Below are positions 1 to 7,742 of a stretch of 41,469 nt of DNA, in pieces. The stretch spans positions 1-41,469 of the forward strand of contig CANJMM010000014.1 of assembly GCA_947475765.1 (NCBI GenBank), given 5' to 3'. Within the stretch, counting starts at the first letter, position 1. Every line of letters starts with the position of its first letter. Made by a program: the position numbers and the translations under genes. The notes under the pieces are model-generated. The model ran no database searches and was not told the DNA's origin. It was given only the letters and a program-made list of their open reading frames with translations. Source of the DNA: Legionellales bacterium (GTDB taxonomy: Bacteria > Pseudomonadota > Gammaproteobacteria > Berkiellales > Berkiellaceae).

Positions 1-357
1 AAACAGCCAAAAAATTTAATGCCTTTTTCAAGTACAGCGTTATCTGATTTTGCGCATTTAGATTTTAGCTTTAAAGATTATTTAGAGTTAGTTGATACCA
101 CAGGGCGAATTTTGAGAGAAGATAAGCCAGGGCATATTTTAGCGCATCAGGAGCCTATTTTATCGAGGTTAAACTTAACTTCTTCGGGATGGTTAAAGAT
201 TGTTCAAAATCTGGAAACAGAATTTTGCTATGTGTTGGGCCATCGTCTCAAATTTAAAAACTTTGCGCCATCTCATCGAATAAGATTGCCTCATGGCAGA
301 AAAATGGCCACACAGTGTTACGCTAATAATATTGCGGTACATCAACAGCAGGTTTAA
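1..357 (+). pseudogene. C-terminal part of a REP/IS200-associated (Y1) transposase-like protein, cut by the window edge
   Basis: The reading frame is open from base 1, so the gene starts outside the window; the first internal ATG is at 19. The visible part carries a DYLELVDTTGR block near residues 20-30 of the ATG-started form, followed by an ILSRLNL block. This is the pattern I associate with the tail of gammaproteobacterial REP-associated or IS200-like tyrosine transposases. The catalytic HUH/Tyr part would lie upstream and cannot be seen, so whether the gene is intact is unknown. The last 35 bases overlap the 3' end of the convergent M61 peptidase gene. It may mark the edge of an acquired island. 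The family call comes from memory of the C-terminal motif. Confidence 0.6.
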
Positions 358-1891
358 TTCTTTCTAATAGAAAACTGTTTTCTGATAGATTGTCTGAGCG
401 AACTTTTAATAAAAGAGCTTTGTTGATGTCTTTATGATCAAATTCGTAAGAAAGCAGTTCTTGCCCATTTCGAAGGCCTTGTTGATAGGCAGGGCTGGTT
501 TTTAATAGGCCGGTTATTTTTTTATCAATAAAGGTTAATTTAATATCGATGCCATACTCTTCTGGTTTAATTTGCATGTGCCTTAGTTTTGCCTCATCGT
601 TAAAAATAGCAGAAGATAAGGGCAGATCTTGTCCTTGTTCAATATATAAACGCACAAAATCTTTTGCCTCAGGATAAAATAAGCCCAAAGACGCTTCAAA
701 GTCTTCTAGCGTAATGCCAGATGTTTTATTTTCTAAAAATAGATTTTTGATCACGTCATCTAAAGAATAGCGATGATGGCTTAATGCTTGAATTTTGGCA
801 TCGAGTTCTAAAGCAAGTATCATGCCTCGAGTATAAGGTAAATCTGAATAGCGCTCATCTTCGTCGAAAAAGTCAATAATAGCTTGATTGGGCTTATTTT
901 TAACACTAGAAAAATAGTGTTTTAATAAAATTCTATTGTATTTTTTTGTCCAGGATAAAAGGCTTAAGATGCCTGCTTGATAAGAAGTTTTATGGGCATA
1001 ATAATCTGTGACTCCTTCAAATAACCAGGCCATGTGTTTATAAGAATAAGCGCTGTAAAATTTTTCTCCCATCCAGGTATGCCAATATTCGTGTGCTAAA
1101 AATTCAGGCAAATCTTCTGCTAAAAAAGGAGACTGTTCATTTATAAGCAGACTTAATGCATTGGTTGTGCAGGTGCCAAATAAGCTGGTATAGGCTTTGT
1201 CATCGCCATGCATAAAGATAAGCGTGTTGTTTTTCTCTTTGTCCTTCCAAAAAGATTTTTGAATAGGGATGATTTTATTAAGCAAGTGCATAGCATAGGC
1301 TGTGTTTTCTTTTTTTAAGCCGTAACTTAAAAGCGTAATGGTATCGTCAGCTTCAATGGTATTTTGTTGATAAGCCCCACCTGCGAAAACCGAATTTCTA
1401 ATGGCCCGAAGCGAAAAAGCAATTTTTTGTTTTTGATTAAAGCCAAAATAGGGAGAGTCGATGCTAATCTTAAGGGGGGTGTTTAAGTTTACTTTTGGAT
1501 AAATTAAAGCCGTTTCTCCAATAAAATGAAAAATGTCAGCATTAATAATAGGTTTAAGAATATCCATAGGCGCGGTCGATTCTTTGGGGTAGACTTCATA
1601 GCGCAAGGTAATGAATTTTTGTTTGGGATCAAATTGTATTTTTTTTAAGTTTTGGGCTTTTGAATTTAGGATGTGTGTGTTTTTTTCTAGGGCATGCAAA
1701 TGATTAACATAACTGCCCAGATTTTTGGCACTAGACCATTGATGGGGCAGTTGTAAATAAAAATAAGATTGCTTAAGCTTAAATAATCGAGCATTGATAA
1801 TGCAGGTAATGATTAATTTGGGTTTTTTTATGCTAGAAACATCATGGTGAATTTGATAGTGAAGATCAAATTGTTCTTTGTTTTTAGCCAA
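323..1891 (-). CDS. M61-like (glycyl aminopeptidase-type) zinc metallopeptidase with C-terminal PDZ-like domain; signal peptide in another frame
   Basis: This is a 522-codon frame counted from a TTG at 1891. A zinc site HEYWH (residues 267-271) is followed about 20 residues later by the WLFEGVTDYY block, whose Glu292 should be the third ligand; this is the M61 gluzincin arrangement. The C-terminal segment with SPAYQQGLRNG resembles a PDZ carboxylate loop. The usual M61 GGLEH block is not visible, so the substrate may differ from classical glycyl aminopeptidases. The frame continues upstream of 1891 for 11 codons (LTFSLAPAHGL) that read like the end of a signal peptide, but it then meets the stop of the radical SAM gene. 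A full signal peptide appears only if a TTG at 1953 is used and the ribosome or polymerase slips at the T9 tract. The fused product would be 543 residues, almost the same as the 542-residue plus-strand paralogue. It is the last gene of the minus-strand RiPP-like unit. Confidence 0.75.
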   Translation of the reverse strand: MAKNKEQFDLHYQIHHDVSSIKKPKLIITCIINARLFKLKQSYFYLQLPHQWSSAKNLGSYVNHLHALEKNTHILNSKAQNLKKIQFDPKQKFITLRYEVYPKESTAPMDILKPIINADIFHFIGETALIYPKVNLNTPLKISIDSPYFGFNQKQKIAFSLRAIRNSVFAGGAYQQNTIEADDTITLLSYGLKKENTAYAMHLLNKIIPIQKSFWKDKEKNNTLIFMHGDDKAYTSLFGTCTTNALSLLINEQSPFLAEDLPEFLAHEYWHTWMGEKFYSAYSYKHMAWLFEGVTDYYAHKTSYQAGILSLLSWTKKYNRILLKHYFSSVKNKPNQAIIDFFDEDERYSDLPYTRGMILALELDAKIQALSHHRYSLDDVIKNLFLENKTSGITLEDFEASLGLFYPEAKDFVRLYIEQGQDLPLSSAIFNDEAKLRHMQIKPEEYGIDIKLTFIDKKITGLLKTSPAYQQGLRNGQELLSYEFDHKDINKALLLKVRSDNLSENSFLLERIKPAVDVPQYY

Positions 1892-1920
1892 AAGACCATG
1901 AGCCGGAGCAAGTGAAAAAG

Positions 1921-1953
1921 TTAAAAAAAAATAAGGCTAAATAATGGTTTCAA
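1921..1953 (-). other. Putative -1 frameshift or slippage site joining a signal peptide to the M61 peptidase
   Basis: On the minus strand a TTG at 1953-1951, preceded by a purine-rich AAGAAG stretch, opens a frame reading M-K-P-L-F-S-L-I-F-F. It then reaches T9 (1931-1923) and the stop TAA at 1923-1921. In the zero frame the tract reads T TTT TTT TAA, a perfect slippery heptamer directly before a stop. A -1 shift, or one extra T, continues into the M61 peptidase as L-T-F-S-L-A-P-A-H-G and so completes a convincing signal peptide. Three explanations fit: programmed frameshifting or transcript slippage, a phase-variable tract, or a one-base error or mutation in the homopolymer. Confidence 0.6.
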
Positions 1954-3154
1954 CTTCTTTTTCTTCTTGTAATTTTAAGTTTCGCTTCATTTCCTCAAAA
2001 GGAAATCCATTTTCTAATAAATATTTTGCTACATGGCTATAAAATAGCATTAATCCTTCACAATAAATGGAAGGGTTATCAAATTTATTTTCAGTTCGAT
2101 ATCTGTTAACTAAGCCACCCCCTTCACAAATTTCAGACCAACAACATTCTTGGCATTTTTTGGACAAAGTGTTTGTGGCTTGCTCGATTATATTAAACAG
2201 AGGTAAAGCAAAAAAATCTTTTAAGCTAGTATTTTCTATGTTTTTTCTAGATTCTCTAAATTTTGGATCAGTTGTTCTTAGCTCATCTAATGGACTTAAA
2301 TCACCATTGCTAGAAATCGTGATGAGCGGTAATAGTTGATTGTTGTCTGATTTTCCTGATCCATAAAGTAAAGAAGAAAATCCAAAAAATCGACCAACAC
2401 TAGAAGACATAATTCGGAGTTCAACTTCTTCTGACTCATTATCTGCTTCATCACTTATCCAGGAATGAAATAAATCAATTAAATATTCTCCATATTTTTT
2501 AGCAGGAAAAGGCGGGGGATTGTCATAATGATAATCGGGTATAATAAAATCAAAAGATTTTAAGCGTAAGTCTTTTGCCAAATGTTTATAAATAATATCG
2601 GCGGAAAATTCTGGATTAATAACACATAGCGCTCCTATAGAATTAGATTTATCTTTAAACCCGTCTTTTAGTTTTTTTAAACCAGTGATAACACTTTGAT
2701 AACTGCCAAAATTCCTGTGATCAATTCGATATTTATCATTGTAGATTTCGGGGCCATCAAGGCTAATACCAACGCCAACATTATGTTTTAGCAGTAAGTT
2801 GGCCCATTGCTCATTAATAAGGGTACCATTAGTTTGTAAAGAATAACGTATAGTTGTACTTGAATTAAAAGTTTCTGAAAATAAGGTACACATCCAGTCA
2901 AAATGTGCTTTAGAATAAATTAACGGTTCTCCACCATGAAAGATAAGGGTTAATTCAGTGACTTTTAATTCTTCACATCCTTGTTTTAAATAAGCCGCTA
3001 TTTTTAGGACCATATTTTTAGAAAGATGCTTAGGGTGAGATTGATAACTTTGGTCTTCCCCATTAAAAAAGTAACAATAAGTGCAATTTAAGTTACATCT
3101 TTCTACTATTTTGAGGTTAACTAATAAGCGTTTTTTGGGCAAAACTGTTTGCAT
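1937..3154 (-). CDS. Radical SAM/SPASM-type peptide maturase (RiPP, XyeB/GrrM-like)
   Basis: This 405-residue protein has the radical SAM CxxxCxxC cluster at C20, C24 and C27 (context RCNLNCTYCYFF), followed by FHGGEP and SLDGP blocks typical of the TIM barrel. The C-terminal auxiliary-cluster region has Cys334, Cys337/338, Cys343 (CWSEICEGG) and Cys365 (NPSIYC), a pattern I associate with XyeB/GrrM-type enzymes that join aromatic side chains to neighbouring residues in cyclophane-forming peptides. The ATG at 3154 lies 12 bases after the stop of a small peptide gene ending in a Gly-Gly leader plus core, which is therefore its likely substrate. The M61 peptidase follows immediately. Radical SAM membership is certain; the exact chemistry is inferred from the tail motifs and the neighbour. 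Confidence 0.9.
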   Translation of the reverse strand: MQTVLPKKRLLVNLKIVERCNLNCTYCYFFNGEDQSYQSHPKHLSKNMVLKIAAYLKQGCEELKVTELTLIFHGGEPLIYSKAHFDWMCTLFSETFNSSTTIRYSLQTNGTLINEQWANLLLKHNVGVGISLDGPEIYNDKYRIDHRNFGSYQSVITGLKKLKDGFKDKSNSIGALCVINPEFSADIIYKHLAKDLRLKSFDFIIPDYHYDNPPPFPAKKYGEYLIDLFHSWISDEADNESEEVELRIMSSSVGRFFGFSSLLYGSGKSDNNQLLPLITISSNGDLSPLDELRTTDPKFRESRKNIENTSLKDFFALPLFNIIEQATNTLSKKCQECCWSEICEGGGLVNRYRTENKFDNPSIYCEGLMLFYSHVAKYLLENGFPFEEMKRNLKLQEEKEVETII

Positions 3155-3166
3155 AGAAATTTAATT

Positions 3167-3379
3167 TTAATGGTGCATAGCTCGATAAAATTGGGTTTTT
3201 CTAAAGCCACTTTCCTCATTATTTGTTGAACGGGTAAAGCCTGTTTTTCCGCCAGAAATAAATTGTAATAATTTAGGGGGCAGTTCATGTGTTTCAGATA
3301 GTGAATTTAGCTTATTAACATCACATCCTATTGATTTTAAACTGTCTAAAAATTTAGCATGCCGACTTTTCGATTCCAT
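3167..3379 (-). CDS. Putative RiPP precursor peptide (70 aa) with Gly-Gly leader
   Basis: I start this gene at the ATG at 3379, which has AAAGGA eight bases upstream; an earlier in-frame start at 3418 lacks that support. Residues 1-40 form a charged leader ending in LPPKLLQF, followed by ISGG at 41-44, a typical double-glycine leader end. The 26-residue core holds three aromatic-X-basic triplets: FTR (48-50), FRK (59-61) and FYR (64-66), and it ends in a His-His tail. Such triplets are what three-residue cyclophane-forming radical SAM enzymes modify in XyeA-type (triceptide) peptides. The maturase gene begins 12 bases downstream. No C39 peptidase/ABC exporter is present in the window, so removal of the leader and export remain open. 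Confidence 0.75.
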   Translation of the reverse strand: MESKSRHAKFLDSLKSIGCDVNKLNSLSETHELPPKLLQFISGGKTGFTRSTNNEESGFRKTQFYRAMHH

Positions 3380-3537
3380 TTTATTTTTTCCTTTTAGATG
3401 GGTGAGAATAGAATTCACGGCAGCATCCTATCGCATTAATATTGTAATCGCAACTTAAAAATAATGCTTGTTCTTTTGTTTTGGATATTATATTCTCTGC
3501 CTCGCTATTTGTTTTTAACAGCATAAGGAAATATTAA
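3380..3537. promoter_or_regulatory. Divergent promoter region between the two units of the RiPP-like island
   Basis: The 158-base, A/T-rich region separates the minus-strand precursor gene from the plus-strand 93-residue gene and must carry both promoters. For the plus strand, TTGTTC (3468-3473) and TATTCT (3491-3496) are spaced by 17 bases, a weak sigma-70-like pair. For the minus strand, TACAAT (3446-3441) could be a -10 box but has no good -35 partner. I see no clear operator palindrome. Confidence 0.35.
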
Positions 3538-3819
3538 ATGCGAATTCTCACTTCAGTCCAATCTCTAAAAAGCATTGCAGGTTCTAGAAAACATAAAAAT
3601 GACAAGAATAAAGATCAAGATTCTGGATTTTCAAGCGATCAAATCATAATACGAAACGATAGACCTAATGATCGCACAACTCCTGATCAAGTACATGTGG
3701 GCATAAATTATGATTTAACAAATAATTTTAGCGTACAACCAAATATGGTGGTTCGTTATGATAACGCACGTGTGACCACTCCTTATTACGGTATAGATTT
3801 TGAGTATAAGTTTAAATAA
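3538..3819 (+). CDS. Small protein of unknown function with outer-membrane-like C-terminal strands
   Basis: This gene encodes 93 residues and starts at an ATG with AAGGAA at a good distance, so it is probably translated. The first 35 residues are basic and polar (SRKHKNDKNKDQ), without a signal peptide. The second half contains alternating patterns (VHVGINYDL, VQPNMVVRYDN, YYGIDFEYKF) like the last strands and beta-signal of an outer-membrane barrel, except that one Lys follows the final Phe. It overlaps the M61 gene start by 20 bases, suggesting translational coupling. It could be a remnant of a larger barrel protein, a partner of the peptide system, or a second unusual substrate. I do not recognise a family. 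Confidence 0.6.
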   Translation: MRILTSVQSLKSIAGSRKHKNDKNKDQDSGFSSDQIIIRNDRPNDRTTPDQVHVGINYDLTNNFSVQPNMVVRYDNARVTTPYYGIDFEYKFK

Positions 3820-5428
3820 AATTAAAACAGTTCTTTTTATTTTATGCTTGTCGTATTTTTCTAGTTCTGTTTATGCAGAATCTGGAAAAATACGATATGA
3901 AGTCAGTAAATCTCATTCTAAAAAAACGCATTGTTTACATGTAAAGGTAAAAACAGTTATCCCTGAAACAGGGATGTTGTCTTTTTATGTGCCCGAATGG
4001 GTTGAAAGTTATGATGTTCATCGTGGAAAAGAAGGAAATACAGCACTTTCTCAAGATAAACGTATATTGACTGTGACAGATAAGCCTTTGCAAAAAATTG
4101 AGCTAATGTATGATTATTGTCCTATTAATATAGCTGGCGATTTGCGTCAAAGTCTTATTAATAAAGAGTATATTTTTTTTGAATTTGCCAGCGCGCTGAG
4201 TTTGCCTGCCAATATTCAAAATTGGAATATACCCTGGAATATAGAGGTAGATTTAAAATCCTTCCCAGGTTATTTTAATTTTTATAGCAGTTACCCTGTA
4301 AAAAAGAAAACAATTAAAATAACAGACACCCTGCCTAATTTTTCAAGATCGGTTATATGGGCAACAAGGCATACTTCTGATCCAATCATGATTAACGATA
4401 AAAAAGTCGACTTTGTTTATATTGGACAGGGTGAAAAAAATAAAAAAAAATTAAGGAACGCGACAAAGAAGCTAATTTTTGAGCAAAGAAAATTTTGGCA
4501 AGATGATGATTTTGAAAAATACACAGCGGTATTTTTAGAAGATGAGTCGAAACAAAACAGAGGGAATGTTGTTGGAAGAAGTTCATGGAAATTATTTTCT
4601 TGTCTAATAGAGAGGGCGTCAGAGGATCCTTCTGGTGTTGTTCATTCTATTTCCCATGAGCTTTTTCATGCTTGGCTAGGAGGGAAAATTGCATTTGCCC
4701 CTGGTTCAAATGATTTGACTTGGTTTACAGAAGGTTTTACCCATTATTATGGTCAAAGATTAGCGGAGCAAGCAGGACTTTTGTCTAAAAAAGAGGCAGA
4801 AAAAATATTAAACTCCCAGATAATTGCTTATTCTGTTTTGCCTATTAAAAATGAAGATGACTCTGTTTTTTTATCATCTGAAAATAAAGACCCTATGTAT
4901 TACGTGATAAGTTTGTTAAGAGGTTATTTTGTTGCTTCAAAATTAGATAGGTTGAAAGATGAAAAGGGGCAGCCACTTATGCCTATTATTTTGAGAGAAA
5001 TTTTAGCTAAAGCGCAAAGGCAAGAAGTAGGTTTTTTGGCATCCAGAAAGATTATTATGGATGCTTTTAGCAAACACTTACCTGAGGCTGAAATGGACAG
5101 TGTGAATAAAATTGTTTTTAAGGGGGAGACAATTGACTTTAGCCCCGACTTTGCTATGGGGAATACGCTTAATTTAAAAGAAGTTAATGTGCCCGATGTC
5201 GGCTTTAATTTTCATGAACTTATCGTTAATCAAACACTGGGCGGCCTAGAGTCAGATTCGCCAGCATTTAAAGCAGGGTTAAGAAATGGAATGAAGGTAT
5301 TGGATCATAATATTAGATTGGTGGAAGTGAATCATAAAATAGAGATGATGATTGCAACGGATCAGGGTGTTAAAAAGTTTGAATATTTCCCTAACAGCAA
5401 AAAAATCAACGTACTTCAGATTTTATAA
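3800..5428 (+). CDS. Secreted M61-like zinc metallopeptidase with PDZ-like domain (paralogue of the minus-strand peptidase)
   Basis: This 542-residue protein begins at a TTG inside the previous gene. Residues 1-26 form a clear signal peptide (hydrophobic VLFILCLSYF, ending VYA before ESG), so it should act in the periplasm or outside. The zinc site HELFH is at 286-290, followed by WFTEGFTHYYG with Glu311 as the probable third ligand, as in M61 peptidases. Near the C terminus SPAFKAGLRNGMKVLD looks like a PDZ ligand-binding loop. As in the minus-strand paralogue, the classical GGLEH block is not visible. The two peptidases flank a RiPP-like precursor and maturase, so a role in trimming the leader or core, or in self-protection, is plausible but unproven. 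General peptide degradation is the alternative. Confidence 0.82.
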   Translation: MSISLNKIKTVLFILCLSYFSSSVYAESGKIRYEVSKSHSKKTHCLHVKVKTVIPETGMLSFYVPEWVESYDVHRGKEGNTALSQDKRILTVTDKPLQKIELMYDYCPINIAGDLRQSLINKEYIFFEFASALSLPANIQNWNIPWNIEVDLKSFPGYFNFYSSYPVKKKTIKITDTLPNFSRSVIWATRHTSDPIMINDKKVDFVYIGQGEKNKKKLRNATKKLIFEQRKFWQDDDFEKYTAVFLEDESKQNRGNVVGRSSWKLFSCLIERASEDPSGVVHSISHELFHAWLGGKIAFAPGSNDLTWFTEGFTHYYGQRLAEQAGLLSKKEAEKILNSQIIAYSVLPIKNEDDSVFLSSENKDPMYYVISLLRGYFVASKLDRLKDEKGQPLMPIILREILAKAQRQEVGFLASRKIIMDAFSKHLPEAEMDSVNKIVFKGETIDFSPDFAMGNTLNLKEVNVPDVGFNFHELIVNQTLGGLESDSPAFKAGLRNGMKVLDHNIRLVEVNHKIEMMIATDQGVKKFEYFPNSKKINVLQIL

Positions 5429-5441
5429 AAAAGGAGAGAAA

Positions 5442-5747
5442 ATGTATTGTACTTTTATATGGACAATGGGTTTTATTTTGTTATCTAGCATGACGAGTGC
5501 AAATGCTTATAGATATATGGTCGATCTACATCAGCCATATGAACAAAATGAAAGGCATTCTTACCCTCATTCCTTTCGTCTAGATGCTCATTCTTTTCAA
5601 AAAAAACAAAATAGGGAACGATTAAACAGAGAGATTCAGTTACAAAAAAAATATGAGCAAGAAAAACTTGAAAAACAACAGGCAGAAAATTTGCACAGAC
5701 AAGAAAATCAAAATACTTGGCTAGAGTGGGGGCAGCATATCAGATAA
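5442..5747 (+). CDS. Small secreted Gln/Glu/Lys-rich protein, unknown function
   Basis: The gene encodes 101 residues and starts at an ATG at 5442 with an excellent AAGGAG ribosome-binding site 14 bases after the M61 stop, so it belongs to the same transcript. Residues 1-22 form a signal peptide ending in the ANA sequence before YRYMV. The mature part is hydrophilic: a Tyr/His-rich segment, then a long heptad-like stretch of Lys, Arg, Glu and Gln (about residues 45-90) that should form a single helix or coiled coil, ending in WLEWGQHIR. The 3' end overlaps the convergent flavin reductase gene by 27 bases. It could be a structural, chaperone-like or immunity component of the neighbouring peptide system. 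I do not recognise a family. Confidence 0.7.
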   Translation: MYCTFIWTMGFILLSSMTSANAYRYMVDLHQPYEQNERHSYPHSFRLDAHSFQKKQNRERLNREIQLQKKYEQEKLEKQQAENLHRQENQNTWLEWGQHIR

Positions 5748-6464
5748 TAAGGCATGAAGATCAAGGTTTTTGACCATAAAGCCTTGTTTCAGCGCCTGAA
5801 TCATAGGGTAAGGCCCACTGGCATAGACATAATAAGAGCGATTAGCGCTAACATGATAGAGCAGATTTTGGGTTTGTTCTTGAAAAAAAAGCTCGTGTAC
5901 CCAGCCTGTTTTTCTTGTCCAAGTGGTTTCAGCTTCTAAGAGTACCGGGATATAAGAAAAATTCGGGTATTTTTTTAGCCAATGATTAAGTAATTTTTCT
6001 TGGTATAAATCTTTGGTATGCGTAATGCCCCAGTATAAAAGACAAGGCTTAGCTAAAGGCAAAAGATCGGTTAATAAAGCTTCAATAGGGGAAAATCCTG
6101 TTCCGCCAGCAATAAAATAATAAGCCTCTGCGGATTTAGGAATACAATGGCCTTTTGGCCCTGTAAATTTTAGGTGGCCTTGTTTTTTTACTTGAGCTAA
6201 AAAAATTTCTGCTAAAGGATGTTGTTTTCCTGCTTTTAAATGAAAGCTGATTAATTGAGAAGGTTCAGGATCTAATGCTAAATCTATATTAGGCGATCTG
6301 GAAATAGACAGAGGGAAAAGCGTGTTATTCTCTAAAAAGACTTCGATATATTGCCCACTGAGATAAGTCAAAGTGGGCGAATGGCTTTCAGGTAAAAATT
6401 TAAGTAAGATAATATCTTCGCTTAAATAATCTAATGCTAAAAGCCTGTAGTGATAAATTATCAT
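5721..6464 (-). CDS. fre: NAD(P)H-flavin reductase (ferredoxin-NADP reductase fold), Fre-like
   Basis: This 247-residue protein has the two-domain FNR layout: an N-terminal flavin barrel with SGQYIEVFL and the flavin-binding SISRSPN (about 53-59, the RxxS motif), and a C-terminal nucleotide-binding domain with FIAGGTGFSP (about 117-126), ending with YVYASGPYPMIQA. This matches Fre/LuxG-type enzymes that reduce free flavins with NAD(P)H and support ferric iron reduction or UbiD-type cofactor chemistry. No [2Fe-2S] ferredoxin domain is present. The ATG lies 12 bases downstream of the rho stop, so it is probably cotranscribed with rho, as fre commonly is near rho/ubiD in gammaproteobacteria. The exact substrate is inferred. 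Confidence 0.82.
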   Translation of the reverse strand: MIIYHYRLLALDYLSEDIILLKFLPESHSPTLTYLSGQYIEVFLENNTLFPLSISRSPNIDLALDPEPSQLISFHLKAGKQHPLAEIFLAQVKKQGHLKFTGPKGHCIPKSAEAYYFIAGGTGFSPIEALLTDLLPLAKPCLLYWGITHTKDLYQEKLLNHWLKKYPNFSYIPVLLEAETTWTRKTGWVHELFFQEQTQNLLYHVSANRSYYVYASGPYPMIQALKQGFMVKNLDLHALLSDMLPPL

Positions 6465-6476
6465 GAAAAAAGGAGG

Positions 6477-7742
6477 TTACCCGCCTCTTTTCATCGATTC
6501 AAAAAACTCTTCATTGGTTTTAGAGCCTTTTAAACGCTCAAGTAAAAATTCAATGGCTGCAATTTCATCCATGTTATTCAGAATTTTACGTAGAATCCAC
6601 ATTTTTTGTAATTCTTCTTGAGAGGTGAGCTTTTCTTCACGACGTGTACCCGAGCGATTAATATTAATAGCAGGGTAAATGCGTTTTTCAGCAACGCGTC
6701 TGTCTAGATGGAGCTCAAGATTTCCAGTCCCTTTAAATTCTTCATAAATGACTTCATCCATTTTAGAGCCAGTATCAATAAGCGCCGTTGCAATAATCGT
6801 TAAACTACCGCCTTCTTCAATATTTCTGGCCGCACCAAAAAAACGTTTGGGTCTTTGTAAGGCAGCAGCATCTACCCCGCCCGTTAAGACTTTACCCGAA
6901 TGCGGAATGGTGGTGTTATAAGCACGTGCTAAGCGCGTAATAGAATCGAGTAAAATCACCACATCTTGTTTGTGCTCGACTAAGCGTTTTGCTTTTTCAA
7001 TCACCATTTCGGCTACTTGAACGTGACGAGCAGCAGGTTCATCGAAAGTAGAAGCAATCACTTCGCCTTTAACCGAGCGGGCCATTTCAGTTACTTCTTC
7101 AGGACGCTCGTCTATGAGTAAAACCATTAAGCGGCATTCAGGATGATTGGTCGCAATAGAGTGAGCGATATTTTGTAACATCATGGTTTTACCGGCTTTA
7201 GGCGGTGAAACAATAAGGCCCCGTTGGCCTTTACCAATAGGTGATACTAAGTCAATCACCCGTGCGGTTAAATCGAAAGTGGAGCCATCTCCTGTACTCA
7301 TTTGGAGTCTTTCTTCCGCATGTAAGGGCGTTAAGTTTTCGAATAATATTTTATTGCGCGCTTCATCAGGAGAGTCGTAATTAATGGTATCGACTTTGAG
7401 TAAAGCAAAGTAACGCTCACCTTCTTTAGGCGGGCGAATTTTGCCTGAAACCGTGTCACCGGTTCTTAATCCAAAACGACGAATTTGGCTAGGCGAAACA
7501 TAAATGTCATCGGGCCCAGGTAAGTACGAGGCACTACCCGAACGAAGAAAACCATAACCATCTGGTAAGAGTTCTAGTACGCCATCGCCATGAATGTCAT
7601 CGCCACCTTTGGCATGATGTTTTAAGATTAAAAAAATAAGATCTTGTTTGCGCATTCTGCTAGAAACATTTTCAATATCCATGCTTTGAGCCATGGTGGT
7701 GAGTTCTGCAGCCGGTTTAATTTTTAGTTCTGAAAGATTCAT
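6477..7742 (-). CDS. rho: Transcription termination factor Rho
   Basis: This 421-residue protein is the length of the E. coli protein and is collinear with it. It has an N-terminal Rho helix bundle beginning MNLSELK, the RNA-binding cold-shock-like domain with DGYGFLR (61-67), the P-loop SPPKAGKT (about 179-186), the Walker B region [16 protein letters not shown], and the C-terminal [13 protein letters not shown]. The hexameric helicase binds unstructured C-rich RNA and ends transcription. The ATG start is consistent with homologues. The gene follows trxA on the same strand, a common gammaproteobacterial order, but with a 248-base leader between them. Confidence 0.98.
   Translation of the reverse strand: MNLSELKIKPAAELTTMAQSMDIENVSSRMRKQDLIFLILKHHAKGGDDIHGDGVLELLPDGYGFLRSGSASYLPGPDDIYVSPSQIRRFGLRTGDTVSGKIRPPKEGERYFALLKVDTINYDSPDEARNKILFENLTPLHAEERLQMSTGDGSTFDLTARVIDLVSPIGKGQRGLIVSPPKAGKTMMLQNIAHSIATNHPECRLMVLLIDERPEEVTEMARSVKGEVIASTFDEPAARHVQVAEMVIEKAKRLVEHKQDVVILLDSITRLARAYNTTIPHSGKVLTGGVDAAALQRPKRFFGAARNIEEGGSLTIIATALIDTGSKMDEVIYEEFKGTGNLELHLDRRVAEKRIYPAININRSGTRREEKLTSQEELQKMWILRKILNNMDEIAAIEFLLERLKGSKTNEEFFESMKRGG

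Noticed and set aside
2067-2339. Plus-strand 90-codon frame opposite the radical SAM gene
   Set aside because: It lies fully antisense to conserved SPASM-type coding sequence and has no ribosome-binding site.
3380-3418. Longer start for the precursor peptide at 3418
   Set aside because: The ATG at 3379 has AAAGGA at correct spacing, and the extra 13 residues look like untranslated leader.
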